A stretch of DNA of 64,000 bases, from positions 10,906,303-10,970,302 of the forward strand of contig CP034979.1 in the NCBI GenBank assembly GCA_004026145.2, read 5' to 3'. Position numbers and translations under genes: made by a program. A model generated the notes under the pieces. That model had not been told where the DNA came from and made no database searches. It saw only the letters and a program-made list of their open reading frames with translations. The stretch comes from Takifugu bimaculatus. Lineage: Eukaryota; Chordata; Actinopteri; Tetraodontiformes; Tetraodontidae. Positions 46,011 through 59,100 of this stretch are shown piece by piece. Each line of letters opens with the position of its first letter. The stretch's first letter is position 1.

Positions 46011-47263
46011 AACAGGGTGGATTCATCAACCTCCAGCCCAGAAATCTTCTTCAGAAACCTACTGTCATGGCCGGTGTCTGGTGCCATTTGTTTGTGTTTT
46101 GGTTTCCTGGTTCTCTCTCCAGGGGCCCTGGTGGATTCGCCTTGGTCCTGTTTGCTGGTGACCGTCACACCTGCAGCTGGTTATCAGTCCACTGCCTTCT
46201 GGTCGTTTCGTCCGCTCTGTGGTAAACGTGGGTCAATGGGGTCTTCCTGTGATCCGTACCTTCGAGTAACTTTTTTGTCACGTCTCTTCCGAGGTCACCA
46301 CGCGCCCCTCACTCGGAGGAACAACCAGCACCTCACCTTTTCACCACGCTGTGCACAGTCATCTAGGGTAATTAAAGGCTTGTTTAGATGCCTTCAGCTG
46401 TTGTTTGTCTGCGTACGGGTCCTGCCTGAACCGCATTCTAACACCTACCATGTCTGGGTCCACCAGAATATAGACCCAAATGCATATATGCTGAATTTAA
46501 AATGAAAGACAGAAGCAGCACATAAGTCTTGAAATACATATATTTTATTTGTGATAGTGAAGTATCGGCACTGATCAAAATACAGTTATTACTGTGTCAT
46601 TTGCGAGAGATGGAAAGGAAAGGAAAATAAAAAGTTGCTAATCTCTTGCCTAGCCATAGAAAACCGAAACAAGTGTTTATGTGTTAGCGACATCATCCTA
46701 ACTACAAGCTCGCTCCTTTTAGCTGAAAGGCTTCTGCATCATTGTATTAATAGTTAGCAGGTGGAGGTACGCTGCACATGTGGACACACTGATCACACCC
46801 ACTGGAGTGCTTCAGACTGACTAAATACACACTTGTTGTGTCAGCTGAGGAATGTTGCTTCACACAAAGACACAGTTAGTTGCTGAGCATGTCTTCAAAC
46901 ATTCCTAACAAAGCTTTAAGTAGAAGGCTGCTTAAGTCCTGCATATCACAGGTTACGTGTAAAGGCTGTGTAAAGAGCGCGTAACGGCTGAAACAAGGGA
47001 AGAAGCAAAACTGCTCTTAAATGCTTCCACTTGACGTGCATGAGCACACACACACACCCCCAGTCAGGTATCAGGAAAGAATGTGAAGAGCTGCTTTGCT
47101 CTGTTAGTTACGCGCTGCTATTAGCAAGCAGCACCCAGCACATGGCAATTTATTCCTAGGATCATTCTCACTGTGGAAGAGCTTCACTTTCGGAGTTCAT
47201 CCTTGTTTCTCAACTCTTGTCTACGCTACGTGCAACACACGCACGGCAGGAGAGCTGCTGCGG
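46011..47263. other. Unassigned DNA; possible distal 3'UTR of hspa12a and repeat debris
   Basis: 46060-46260 and 46430-46480 resemble repetitive fish DNA (possible LTR fragment, low confidence). A minus-strand AATAAA at 46544-46549 and another near 47150 could end a long hspa12a 3'UTR. No coding signal. Confidence 0.3.
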
Positions 47264-47725
47264 ACACCCTAACCCTAACCCTGACCCCTAAGCCCTGACC
47301 CCTAAACCTATCCCTAACCCTGACCTTAACTCTAACCCTAACCCCCTAACCCTAACCTTAACTCTAACCCTCTAACCCTGACCCCTAACCCGTGACCCCT
47401 AACCCTATCCCTGACCCCTAACCCTGACCTTAACTCTAACCCTAACCCTGACCCCTAACCCTGACCTTAACTCTAACCCTAACCCTCTAACCCTAACCCT
47501 CTAACCCTAACCCTAACCCTCTAACCCTAACCCTCTAACCCTAACCTAACCCTAACCCTCTAACCCTAACCCTCTAACCCTAACCCTCTAACCCTAACCC
47601 TCTAACCCTAACCCTAACCCTCTAACCCTAACCCTCTAACCCTAACCTAACCCTCTAACCCTAACCTAACCCTAACCCTCTAACCCTACCCAGGAGAGGT
47701 GCTGCGGACACCCTAACCCTAACCA
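47264..47725 (-). repeat. Interstitial telomeric array, C-strand on plus
   Basis: CCCTAA, CCCTCTAA, CCCCTAACCCTGA variants for about 430 bases plus a short outlier at 47710-47724. The flanking words GGACACCCTAACCC occur at both ends (near 47263 and 47705), with GCTGCGGACACC duplicated, so the array edge was duplicated. Confidence 0.88.
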
Positions 47726-48187
47726 AGACAAAGCAAGGCAAGACCTATTTCACAGTACAAAAATGGCTTCAAAATCAGTGAAAAACAGATGCAAGATGTG
47801 CATAAATGTTTCTGATCATCACCGTTAAATGTTCTTTTCATGGTTGTTCCACTTTGTATTTTGCAACCAGTGTGTACCAAAGAGTGTGTACAGAACTTCG
47901 AGTGTGTGCACAATCACAGCCATGAATCTGTTTGGAAGCCAAAGTTCACCTTTCAGGGAACACAAACAGTCAGATCCAGGTTGGACATTCCAAATGTTGC
48001 TACAGTTTCATCATCAGTACCACCCTGAAGCCTCCGCCCATGAAAAGAGAAACCATCCTAAATGGACCCTTGTGATGGCAAAAGGGTGAACGGGGTGGTT
48101 TGGACCACTCAAAGATGTCACCAGTCTGTGCTCACATGTTCACCAAGTGATGGCAGAGAAACTCTCAGGGTGGCGCACGGTCATCAG
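47726..48187. other. Unassigned DNA between telomere-like arrays
   Basis: No gene recognised. About 460 bases of ordinary sequence. Confidence 0.3.
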
Positions 48188-48315
48188 GAATAGGGTTAGG
48201 GTTAGGGTTAGAGGGTTAGGGTCAGAGGGTTAGGGTTAGGGTTAGGGTCAGAGGGTTAGAGGGTTAGGGTTAGGGTCAGAGGGTTAGGGTTAGGGTTAGA
48301 GGGTTAGGGTTAGAC
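48188..48315 (+). repeat. Interstitial telomeric array, G-strand
   Basis: TTAGGG/TTAGAGGG/GTCAGAGGG units, in the opposite orientation to the array at 47264, about 460 bases away. Confidence 0.85.
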
Positions 48316-49084
48316 ACACACTGGAGGAGCCTCTCCAGGGTCTCATTTGGGATTTCAATATCTTGCTCAAGGACACTTTGACCAGTGTGAGCGAATGCTT
48401 GTGTTGTGATGAAGAGGCACTCTCGCTAAACACATGAGCACAAAAGTTGGCAAAGTTGTCTTAAAATCAACAGATGACATAAATATGACCGTGATTGCCA
48501 CCAACACTGCAGGCGTACAGGAGACGTTGGGAGAGCATTCAAGTATCCAAAGAAAACACAGCTAAGTGTATCTGCCTCAGCCTCTCGTGATAGGGCTGGT
48601 GATAAAATGGTTAGAGAAAGGTCAAAGCACACACACACACCTCACACACACACACGCACACGCACACACACACACACACACACACCTGTTGGCTCAAAAT
48701 TGCTTAAACCCTACAAATCTGTACAATATTTAAATACTAGGTGGTATTTACAGAAAGAAACATTCTTGTGTTTCACCTGTGGACCTGCCATGCTGCAACA
48801 TGTGATAATCAGGTCAAATAAAGGCAACAGAACATTTCTTGCTACTCTTGAGTTGGTTTCACGTTGTCAGATGGAAATACTGAAGATATGCATGCAAAGC
48901 ATCCCATAATATCATTCACACGAATGTGTTACTTGTTTAACTAAATACATGCGGATTGTTATTGGGTGTTCCTAATATTGTTCTTCCAGTACGTTTTATA
49001 TTGATACAATCAGCAACTTTACAGGGGAAATCTATCAGAACTGAGCAGCGTGCGTCCAAACTAGCTAAATGTTGAGTGACGACA
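48316..49084. other. Unassigned DNA with CA microsatellite
   Basis: CA-rich run at about 48628-48686. Otherwise AT-rich and without recognisable genes. Confidence 0.35.
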
Positions 49085-49601
49085 TTATAAACTCCCACAG
49101 TTGGTGTTATAAACTCCAACAGTTGATGTTATAAACTCCAACAGTTAGAAACTCCAACAGTTAGAAACTCCAACAGTTGATGTAATAAACTCCAACAGTT
49201 GATGTTATAAACTCCAACAGTTATAAACTCCAACAGTTGATGTTATAAACTCCAACAGTTATAAACTCCAACAGTTGATGTTATAAACTCCAACAGTTGA
49301 TGTTATAAACTCCAACAGTTGATGTTATAAACTCCAACAGTTATAAACTCCAACAGTTGATGTTATAAACTCCAACAGTTGATGTTATAAACTCCAACAG
49401 TTGATGTTATAAACTCCAACAGTTGATGTTATAAACTCCAACAGTTATAAACTCCAACAGTTGATGTTATAAACTCCAACAGTTGATGTTATAAACTCCA
49501 ACAGTTGATGTTATAAACTCCAACAGTTGATGTTATAAACTCCAACAGTTGATGTTATAAACTCCAACAGTTGATGTTATAAACTCCAACAGTTGATGTT
49601 G
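49085..49601 (+). repeat. 22-base ATAAACTCCAACAGTTGATG minisatellite
   Basis: About 24 units, unit ATAAACTCCAACAGTTGATGTT by halves, with shorter 14-base variants lacking TTGATGTT. No variable spacers, so not CRISPR-like. Confidence 0.95.
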
Positions 49602-50106
49602 GGCGGCTGGTGAAAACCAGTCGGGAAAGAAAACGGAATAAAAACAGCCTGGATGTATCACAAAGGCCAAAGAATGGCAAAAAGTCAACCAAAAGCTAAA
49701 CAGACGTGCCTTTCAGTACTGTCTGTGTGTGTGTGTGTGTGTGTGTGCGTGCGTGTTTAGATTTCAGCTCCGTGCACACACAGGCCTCCAGGTCCCACTC
49801 AGCCGTTCACAGGGAGTTTGATGAAGCTGAAGACTTTACGATGCTACAGAAACTGATATTAACACAAAACGTGTGTGTCTGTGTAAAGAGGTCAAATGTG
49901 TGTTTTGTGTGTTTGGCAGCAGTGCGCCACAACACTGTTGGGTCATACGTGATTATATTACTGACCGATTCTGATTCTGAGGGAGGATTATTACGGGGGG
50001 GGGACCAGGACCAGGGACTCATCTCAGCGCTGCCTCTACTGGTCTGAGATGAACGAGTGTGTGTATGTGTGTGTATGTGTGTGTATGTGTGTGCACACGT
50101 ATTCCC
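49602..50106. other. hspa12a: Downstream flank / probable 3'UTR of hspa12a with TG runs
   Basis: TG runs at about 49724-49752 and 50055-50098, the latter within 10 bases of the hspa12a stop codon. No minus-strand AATAAA close to the stop was seen, so the 3'UTR probably extends further left. Confidence 0.4.
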
Positions 50107-53100
50107 TTATTGACCCAAGAAGTCAATGCTAGATTTGACCGTGCGCCCAGTCGACACATCGAGCGCCATGGCCCGGATCTCCGTGTCACCGAACTGCATC
50201 AGCGTCTGGATCTCCCGCCGGGGTGCCACCGTTTTGGTTCCGCTCACATCCAGGCGAAGGGTCCCACACTTTCTGACGCCCGGTTGGCTGATGAAGCCGA
50301 CGTTCTCGTCCTCCGAGCAGTAGATGTGGATGACTATGACCTGCTGTGAGGGCTTGGCCGGCGTGTAGCTCCTCTTTACCTTCTCGCCCAAGGCCACAGA
50401 CTGGTCAGCAGCAATGAAGGTGTCGAAGACGTCGGTGCACCACCGTGTGCCGTCTTTCACCAACAGCTTGTCTGCTGGGTGTTTGCCCTCCACGAAGCGA
50501 TTGAGAACACCCACCCCGTACGTGAGGGGTGAGCGGCGCACTTTAATGATGCTGGGATCCAACCCAAACAGCACGGCGCCCTTCAGGATGGTCAGGCCAA
50601 CGTCGTGCGGTATGATGACACGACTGCGGCCCTGGAGCATGTTCTGGACAGCTTGCTGGAGCAGAGGAGACTCTGCGAAGCCTCCCACTAAGAACAGGAA
50701 CTTAATTTCACCCACTTCTGGCTTCTCAAAGAGCTCAGCTGGAGGAGAACGAGAGAACAGTGATGAACAAAACAAGAGACACTGGCAGAAAGGAGTGAAG
50801 ACAATGGCTCCAACATGGCCTGATGCAAATATGACAGTTCCAGAGGGAAATGGGCATCAGCGTCTCAGCTGTGTGGAGTCGGACTGAAATGTTATAGTCA
50901 GTGAGAAGAGGTGTAACCCTAACCCTAACCCATCTGTCTGCACCCCGGTCCTCCTCGCCGTCTCCCTGTGGAGTTACACCTGCCTGTCCTGCCTTCTGTC
51001 CCACCTGCTGGGGGCTGAAAGCCTCTCTGATCATCCCTCGTTAGTGTCTCTCTCCTCCAATCATCACTGATTCAATTGAGGCTAAATTTGTCCTTTTTGA
51101 TAACTACATTCCTTTTTTAATGTGGCCAGTTTCTTCTCTTACTTCTTGCTGTTGTTCTGATAAAGACCAAACTCACAAATACTTTTAGAAAATTAAAAAT
51201 GATCCGGACAGAAAAGATGTTAAAGCAATATGACCTACTTTTACCCACTTACACCCCCCCATTAAATACTGCAGGTTACTGGATTTAGGGAGAGACCAGC
51301 AGGTGAAAAGCTACAGCAAATTTATGGTCCAATGAACTGATGGAAAGTGGTTAAAGGTGTTTCTGAAACACACTTAAAAGAATATTTGGGTCCTAAATAT
51401 GCATGAGCAGTGTGGTTTTATCTGGTTGGACACACTGAACTGGTAAACCAGGTGACAGACGGAGGGGTGCTGATGTTGGGACATGTCAGAACTTACTGAG
51501 GTGCTGGATGATGTGGTCTATGGTGGGCTTGAAGAGAGAATTCATCGCATCTGGACTCATCCTCAGCATCCCCTGGGATGACCACTTAACAAAATCCACA
51601 CTGCAAAAAAAAAGAATTGGTTACATGCAAAGGATTTTACATTCAACCACCCCTAACCCCTTTATAACCCTAACCCTAACCCCACCAAGCCTAACCCTAA
51701 CCAAAACGACCCTAACCCTAACCCCACCAACCCTAAACCCACCAACCCTAACCCTAACCAAAACGACCCTAACCCTAACCAAAACGACCCTAACCCTAAC
51801 CCCACCAACCCTAAAGCCACCAACCCTAACCCTAACCAAAACGACCCTAACCCTAACCAAAACGACCCTAACCCTAACCCAAACAAACCTAACCCTAACC
51901 AAAACGACCCTAACCCTAACCCCACCAACCCTAAACCCACCAACCCTAACTCTAACCCTAACCCAAACGACCCTAACCCTAACCCAAACAACCCTAACCC
52001 TAACCCAAACAACCCTAACCCTAACCCAAATGACTCTAACCCAACCAACCCTAACCGAACCAACCCTAACCCCACCAAGCCTAACTCTAACCCAACCAAC
52101 CCTAACCACACCAACCCTAACTCTAACCCAACTAACCCTAACCCAAGCCACCATCACCTCTATCATTTGAAGAAGAGGTGTTTACCATGTCTACCAACTT
52201 ATTTTTATATATTCTAATTAGCCTCGCAGTACATCAGAACATTCACATCAATAGTAGCAGGACTTGCTGATGGTCCACTGAAGACATTCTAGGGCATCTT
52301 GCTTCTTGCTGCAGGGCTGAACCTGCTTGGACAGCCAGACCTGGACATACTGACAGCTGTTTATCCACCTGTAGATTCCCTTAGACAGCTTTTAAATCCA
52401 TTATGAAACTCAGAAGCTGCTTCAATCTTCCATCTGGTGTCCTTGGACAACGCCTTCCATGTCACATGTTTAAAGAGGGCAAGCCTGCTTCACAATGCTG
52501 AGTCATGATAATCAAGTGCACCTGATGTGATGTGGAGCTGCAAGTGGAGATGGATGTCTTAGTAGATGTTGAAATCCCCCAGGACAAGCAACGGACATTG
52601 ATGCTTAGGGATGAGGAGCTAGCCTGTTCAGGACAGTGTGTTAAACTTGCAAAATCACCCCGTTGTCCTGGTGGATGGTAGGTAATAACCACGTAGACCT
52701 CAACCAGAGCTGTCACCAGAACAGCATGATATTCAAAAGAGGAATATTTGTGTGAAGGAAGCAGTCTAGATAATGTCCATGATATAGAAATTGACAAACC
52801 AGTCCCACCACTGCGTCCAGAAAATGGTATGTAAGTATAAGAGAATGTGAGAGCAAGGATGTCTAAACAGAGGTTAGTGTAAGCAGAAATGAAGCCATCT
52901 GACGGACAGCTCCACAGGCGATGGAGAAGGCAGATTGTGTGAGAGGTTGCTGTTTGATTCGGTAGAGATTCATGAAGTTATGCCATCTTCTAGAGTAGCG
53001 TACCCTTCTGAGTGAGGAGAGGAACACTGGGATAGAGAACTGGTGTTAATAGAGAATGTCATGTGCAAGAGGCAGTGGTACACCTAGACCTATTTGTTCA

Positions 53101-56100
53101 GCCCTGCTAGGTTGTCCTAGCTTTGGTTGACTTGTGCAGGTAGACTTGTGGGTGTTAACCCAAAAAGCTCTTGGCTCAACAGGGGCTGATCAGGAGGGCT
53201 GATGCTTTCGATGACAATTAAACAGTAAAGCACCTTTAAATACCTGATACTCAGATCGGTGCAACTGATTTCAAGTTGGCCTGAGCGAAGCTGACTGAAG
53301 GAATACCCACCAAAGACTTAGAAACAAGCCTAGCATTTTCTGGGATTGGAGCAAGACCAGTAGAACAATGAGCACCAATAACAGTACTCAGGTATGTTCA
53401 GAGGGAAGTAGTCAAGTAGCTAAGGTTGCAATCAGTAAATATCACACAACGTCTTGCTTGCCACCAGAGGTTCCCCACAGGGTAGTTGGGCACTCCCTTA
53501 CAGATAGAGTGTGAAGTTTAGTCACTCTAGAGGAGCTGGGAGTAGAGCCACTTTGCACCTGTTGAGGAGGCCCCCTGGACGCCTCCCTAGGGAAGTGTTT
53601 AAGGCATGTCCCACCAGGAGGAGGCCCCGGGCAGACCCAGGACATGCTGCAGAGACTACGTCTCTACGCTGGCTTGGGAGCGCCTTGGAATACTACCAGA
53701 AGAGCTGGAGGCAGTGTCTGGGGAGAAGGAAGTCTAGGCATCACTGCTAAGGTTGCTACCTCCACCACCCGGTATAGGATAAGCAGAAGAAGATGAGACG
53801 AATTTTGTTAGCCTAGTAGATTTTACATCCATTCTTGTCACAGTATCAGAGAAGTTCTATGATCATCTACAGGTATCGCCGACCTCATGGCTGTGCACTG
53901 ACCTTTGAACCTCTCACCCCATCTCTTGTACTGATGTAATCAATGTATTTGCAGTAATGTATGTCTATTTTCTATATGTCCTCCTCCATCTCCTCCTTCT
54001 CTGGATGCTCATAAATAAAGATGATTTCCCCTGATTTGTGGTCATCCTTGAGTACTTTTATCTTCAGGTGGCAACTGTGAACCTGATATCCTACTGAGTG
54101 TATCCCATTTGGTTGCTACTGGTGTCTTTACTCTGAGTATAATGGAAACTCATTGTTCAACAGATTCAAGGTACACACAGTTTAGACAGACAACAGATAC
54201 AGTAGAGTCCAGAATAAATCAACTGGGGGTTGGTTCTGTTTGTGTTGTTCTTACTTGCTTTTGCGCAATGCATGTTCCACACTATGGCCTCTGAACTTCT
54301 TGTAGTAGTCAATGAAGGAGAAAGGGAGGTTGATATTGAGTGGGTTGGTTCTGTCAGGAGCTGCTGCACGCTTTCGAGACTCAAATGCAATCATGAGGTC
54401 AACCCAAGCAGCTGGCCTCTTAATCTTAAATTGGTCGATGAAATCCTGGCCAAAGATCTTACACAGGAGCTTCTCAAACTCATAGTCAATTCCAAGAGAA
54501 CCGTAGGGACCACCTAGGGAAGTGGAATGTTATACTTTTACATTTGTTGAAACATTTTGCTGAAATGTAAGTAAGAGTGTTTTAAGTCCTTTGACCTGAG
54601 GCCTTGTAAAGTTCCTTGAGATGTCCCTCAGGCAGACGGATCTGATGGACAGTCAGGTCTACTGTTCCTCCACCACAGTCCACCACTACATAACGGTCAC
54701 CTGTACACAGTTAAAAGATACTATTACCTCTGCTTCACCATGCAGGTTCTTCTGTGTCATGATGGAGGAGAAGAAACATGATGATCAACGACACAGCAGC
54801 TGACATCACATGATCCACATCTTAAAGTACATTTGAGATTACATTAACCACGGTTCTTTTTTCCATATTTTGGATCTCTTTATAATGTAGCTTTTTATGG
54901 TGACTCATCCTGATTAAAATAATGTATCAACACATTTATCTGAAAAAATATTCGATTATTTTTATCTTCTAGCAAAATTAAGAACAAGACTAGCCAAGCA
55001 TTGAGTGACCAATGAGCTCCAAGTTCAGGAAAACAAAGGCTAAACTCTCTGTGCAGTGTTCAAACCACTAGGCATTATTGATGCTTGCTTCTGTCTTTGT
55101 TTTTCTGCTAGTCCTACCCATCAAGTAGGTCCGAGCTCTACATTATATAAGAATAATAATTATATTAAAACAAAATTAAAAATCTCTTCCTCGACCAGTA
55201 GCTGGTGCTTGGCTCCTCTGGTGCTGTTCCCTATGCCTTTCTGTGCCACTATGATGCCCGATAGGTGCTGAGGCAGGTTATGGGCCGGTAGTTGGACTCT
55301 ATTGTGCCTTTCTGGGGGTCCTTCATTATGAGGACTGTCCGGTCCTGGGTTAGCCACTCTGGGTGGTTCCCTGATGTTAGCAGCTGGTTCCTCTGTGCTG
55401 CCAGGCGTTCATGGAGTGCAGTCAGCTTCTTAAGCTAGTAGGTGTGGATCCTATCGGGCAGCTCTTCATTTTGGACCCTCTTGTCTGGATCTCTGCTAGG
55501 GTGATGACTACTGGGTAGTGTCCTGGGTGTTGGCTTTGCTCTGCCTGTAGGTCTTGTAGCCATTGTGCGTTAGTGTTAGGTATAGGCATGTAGCATAAAG
55601 GGCCTTGCCTAAGACTCGAACCAGTAACCTTCTGCACCACAGTCAGCAGCGTGAACCACCCTATCCAGTCGATATAGAGGCAGAGGCACCAGACCAGACG
55701 GGACCCCAGGTGGAGGCTGTGTGGAGACGCCCCTGAGACAGTCCAGCACATCACAGCAGGGTGCAAGATGTTGGCAGGCAGGGCATACATGGAACGGCAT
55801 AACCAGGTGGCTGGCATAGTGGACAGGAACATCTGGGTATGGACTGGAGGTCCCAGGGTCCAGGTGGAGAAAAGTGCAGGCCAAGATCCTGTGGGTCTTC
55901 CAGATCCAGACTGACAAGATGGTGGTGGCCAACCAGCCTGACATAGTGGTGGTGGATAAACACCAGAAGACAGTGGTGGTGATGGATGTAGCAATCCCAA
56001 GTGATAGCAACATCAGGAAGAAGGAACAGGAGAAGCTGGAGAAGTACCAAGGGCTGAAGGAGGAGATGGAGAGAATGTGGGGCATGAAGGCAACAGTGGT

Positions 56101-59100
56101 CCCAGTGGTGATCGGGACACTAGGGGCAGTAACCCCCAACCTGAGTAGATGCTCCAGCAGGTACCAGGAACCACATCAGAGATCTCTGTCCAGAAGAGCA
56201 CAGTCCAGGAACAGCTGGGATCCTGGTCAGAACCCTCAGACCCCCAGGCCTCTGGTAGAGGACCCGAGTCTGGAGGAAGGAGGCACCGCCCAGGAGGGCG
56301 AGGGAGAGAGTTTTTACTATGAATTTTAAATACTTAAATATATTGCTTATTTCAGAACACCCCCCCCCCCCCCCGCCCAGACCCCCCTCCAGTTGCCTCA
56401 CAGTGGTTTAGTCAGTCTGCTGCTATCTGAGTGTGCAATAACTTATAGTCCTATTTTAACGTACTCTCAGCGGGCACATTTTTAGGTCACCTCATTAGTA
56501 AAAGGTTGGACCCACTTTTGCCTTCGGAACTGCCTCATTTCTTCATCACACACTTTCAGCCAGATGTTGGAGACACAGTTTGTCAAGAATATGTTGCTGC
56601 CTTCTGTCAGCTGCACATCTATGATGAGGATCTCCTGTTCCACCAAAGTGATCTATTGGACTGAGATCTGGCAGCTCTGAGGCCCCTGGAGTACTGTCAG
56701 CTCACGGTCATGGTCCAGAAACCAGGGTGAGATGATGTGAGCTTGGTGACATGGTGGATTATCCTGGTGGAAGTAGCCTGAGAAGATGGTCCACTGTGGT
56801 CCAGATGGGATGGACATGGGCAGAAACGATCCTCAGGGAGGCTGCAGCATTTAAACCATGCTCAGCTGGTACTGAGGGGCCCAAAGTGGGCCAAGAACAT
56901 GTCCTCTTGGGTTCTTTGGTTGGAACCAGAGGTTATTAGAGTTACTGCTGCCTTTCTAGCATCTCAAACAGTCTGCCCATTCTCCTCTGATCTGATCTCC
57001 ATCCACAAAACTGCTGCTCAAAGGATAGCTTCTCTTTTTGGGACCAGTCTCAATAAAAAACCCTAAAGATGGTTGTGGGTGAAAATCCCAGTAGATCAGC
57101 AGGTTCTGGACGACTCAGATCAGTCCGCCTGGCACCAACAACCGGGCTAGCTTCAAAGTCTCTTCAGTCCCCTTTCTGCCCCATATTCTGATGCTGGTTC
57201 GAACCTGAGCAGGTTGCCTGGAGCTCGTCTCCAGGCCTGGAGGAGCTGAGTTGAGACCACGTGTTTGGCTGATCAGCTAATTGCTCCATCTTGTCGGATG
57301 GCCCTCGTTGAGGAAGAGGGTTACTCCATATGCTTTTGATTGACCCTGACATGGATCTGCAGCTGTCAAACTGTGTAGACAAGCGTGTCTTTCTTTCCAA
57401 GTCCATTCGTCTCCGTTTAGAACTGGCGGACTCCCAATAAGGTGCAGAAACAGAAACCTTGACTATATATTTGACTGCCAGACTATTTGATATTTTGATA
57501 CTTATTTTGGCACAAACATGACACGTGGTGGAAAAAGAGGCTAAAACTTTGCAACTGCGTTGTATCTAAAGACAGGATACACCAGTAGAAGAACTCTAGA
57601 AGAGGGTCAGATTAGTAAAAGAAGAGAAAGACTCTACCTTCTTCCAGCTCCGACCAAAGTTCTCCTATGACATTTTCCACCAAAAAGGTGCGGCTCTGCC
57701 GGTTGCGTCGAACATGCTCCTTAGCTGGTTGTTAACAGAGAGAAGATGTTGTGAGTGATGCTGTGAAGCTGGTGGAACAGTGCTGTTAGACAAGCTAGCA
57801 AACACGCGACTGAACTGGTGGAGCAACATCTGACGGACACGCGCCTCGTGAAGCACCTGCGTCACTGGTGGACTGTCTCTAACCGTCTTAGAACATGAGA
57901 TTAAATGCACTTCTTCTCTTGGTGTCCCCTAATATCCACTGTTTGCATCTTCTGTTAGATTGTTTACGCTCGCTGGTCCTGTCATGTTCCATAAAAGGTG
58001 CCTGAAGCCTCCTGAAGCAGCAGAACGTGCTCCTGTGCACCATAAGTGTTGGTGGGACCATCATCGCATCGTCACAGCAGCCTGAAACAAACGCTCCGTT
58101 ACTTTATTTTCACAGCCCAACATCTCAAACTAGCCTTCTATTTTTGAGTTTTGACAGCCAAGATGATCTTTTCCCGACTCTTTTTTACAAAGGTGAGCTG
58201 ATTTTAAATGGTCTGGAAATGGAGTGCTGCTCAACTAGCTTATTTTGAGGTGTATTCACCTAGGAGGACTACGTGGGACGGCCCAGGACGGCTCTCTCAG
58301 GAGGTGAAAGATCTTAACGCTCACTGGTTCACACATCTTCTGCTAAAAACAACCTTTCCTTAAGAAACTCCGAATGCTCTTTGTGTTTTGGGCTTCTATT
58401 TGACACAGTTCTGACACAGTTCTTTGATGTGATGAGAGTTCCTTGAGGATCTCAAAGGATGAATGTCCCAATGAAGAAAGCCGATGACCTTCAGAGCGGG
58501 TGTTGTCTCCTTTGGGCCAAGGTCACTGGTGCTGCGTACCAACGGTGGAAGGGCTCCACGAGTGGAAGAGGAGTGAACTCGAGTCCTTCAGGCTTTGAAT
58601 GTTGGGGTTGTTGGGACTGACACACCCCTGCAGAGTCCCTTGGACGTGTCCCTAGAGTGGCGGACTGTGTTCCACTTAGGGAGATCACACTGGGAGGTCC
58701 ACAGTGGGGCAGAGGCCTGGCCTGTCTCCTCGCCAATGCAGATTTCTGGGTCACCTTATCTCCAGGTGAGGGTGCTGACAGTGCACGGCAGTTTATGCTA
58801 CAGCCTCACTGGAGCGGTGGATCTGCCCTTCAGTGCTGCAGCACCATCTCCAGATGGATCGCTGCTCACATTGGCTCTCGTTGTGGCGTCCTGGCGGGCC
58901 AACGTGCTGCGTAGCCTTTTACCCTGATGAGCAGCAGAGATGAGTGAGCAGGTCTCTGTGGTCAACCACGGCCTCAGCTCAGCCATCATGTTGGCATCAG
59001 GCACTTAGCAAAGGCCGGGTGGTCTGTGAGGAACGCAGCTCTGCAGCCTCACGTCTGATTCCACCGTCTGTGCTGCAGCCTCCCCCCCCCCCACCCCCGG

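Noticed and set aside
49085..49601. Regular direct repeats resembling a CRISPR array
   Set aside because: Units are contiguous with no variable spacers, in a vertebrate genome. A plain minisatellite.
50414..50887. 157-codon plus-strand frame
   Set aside because: Antisense shadow of the last hspa12a exon.
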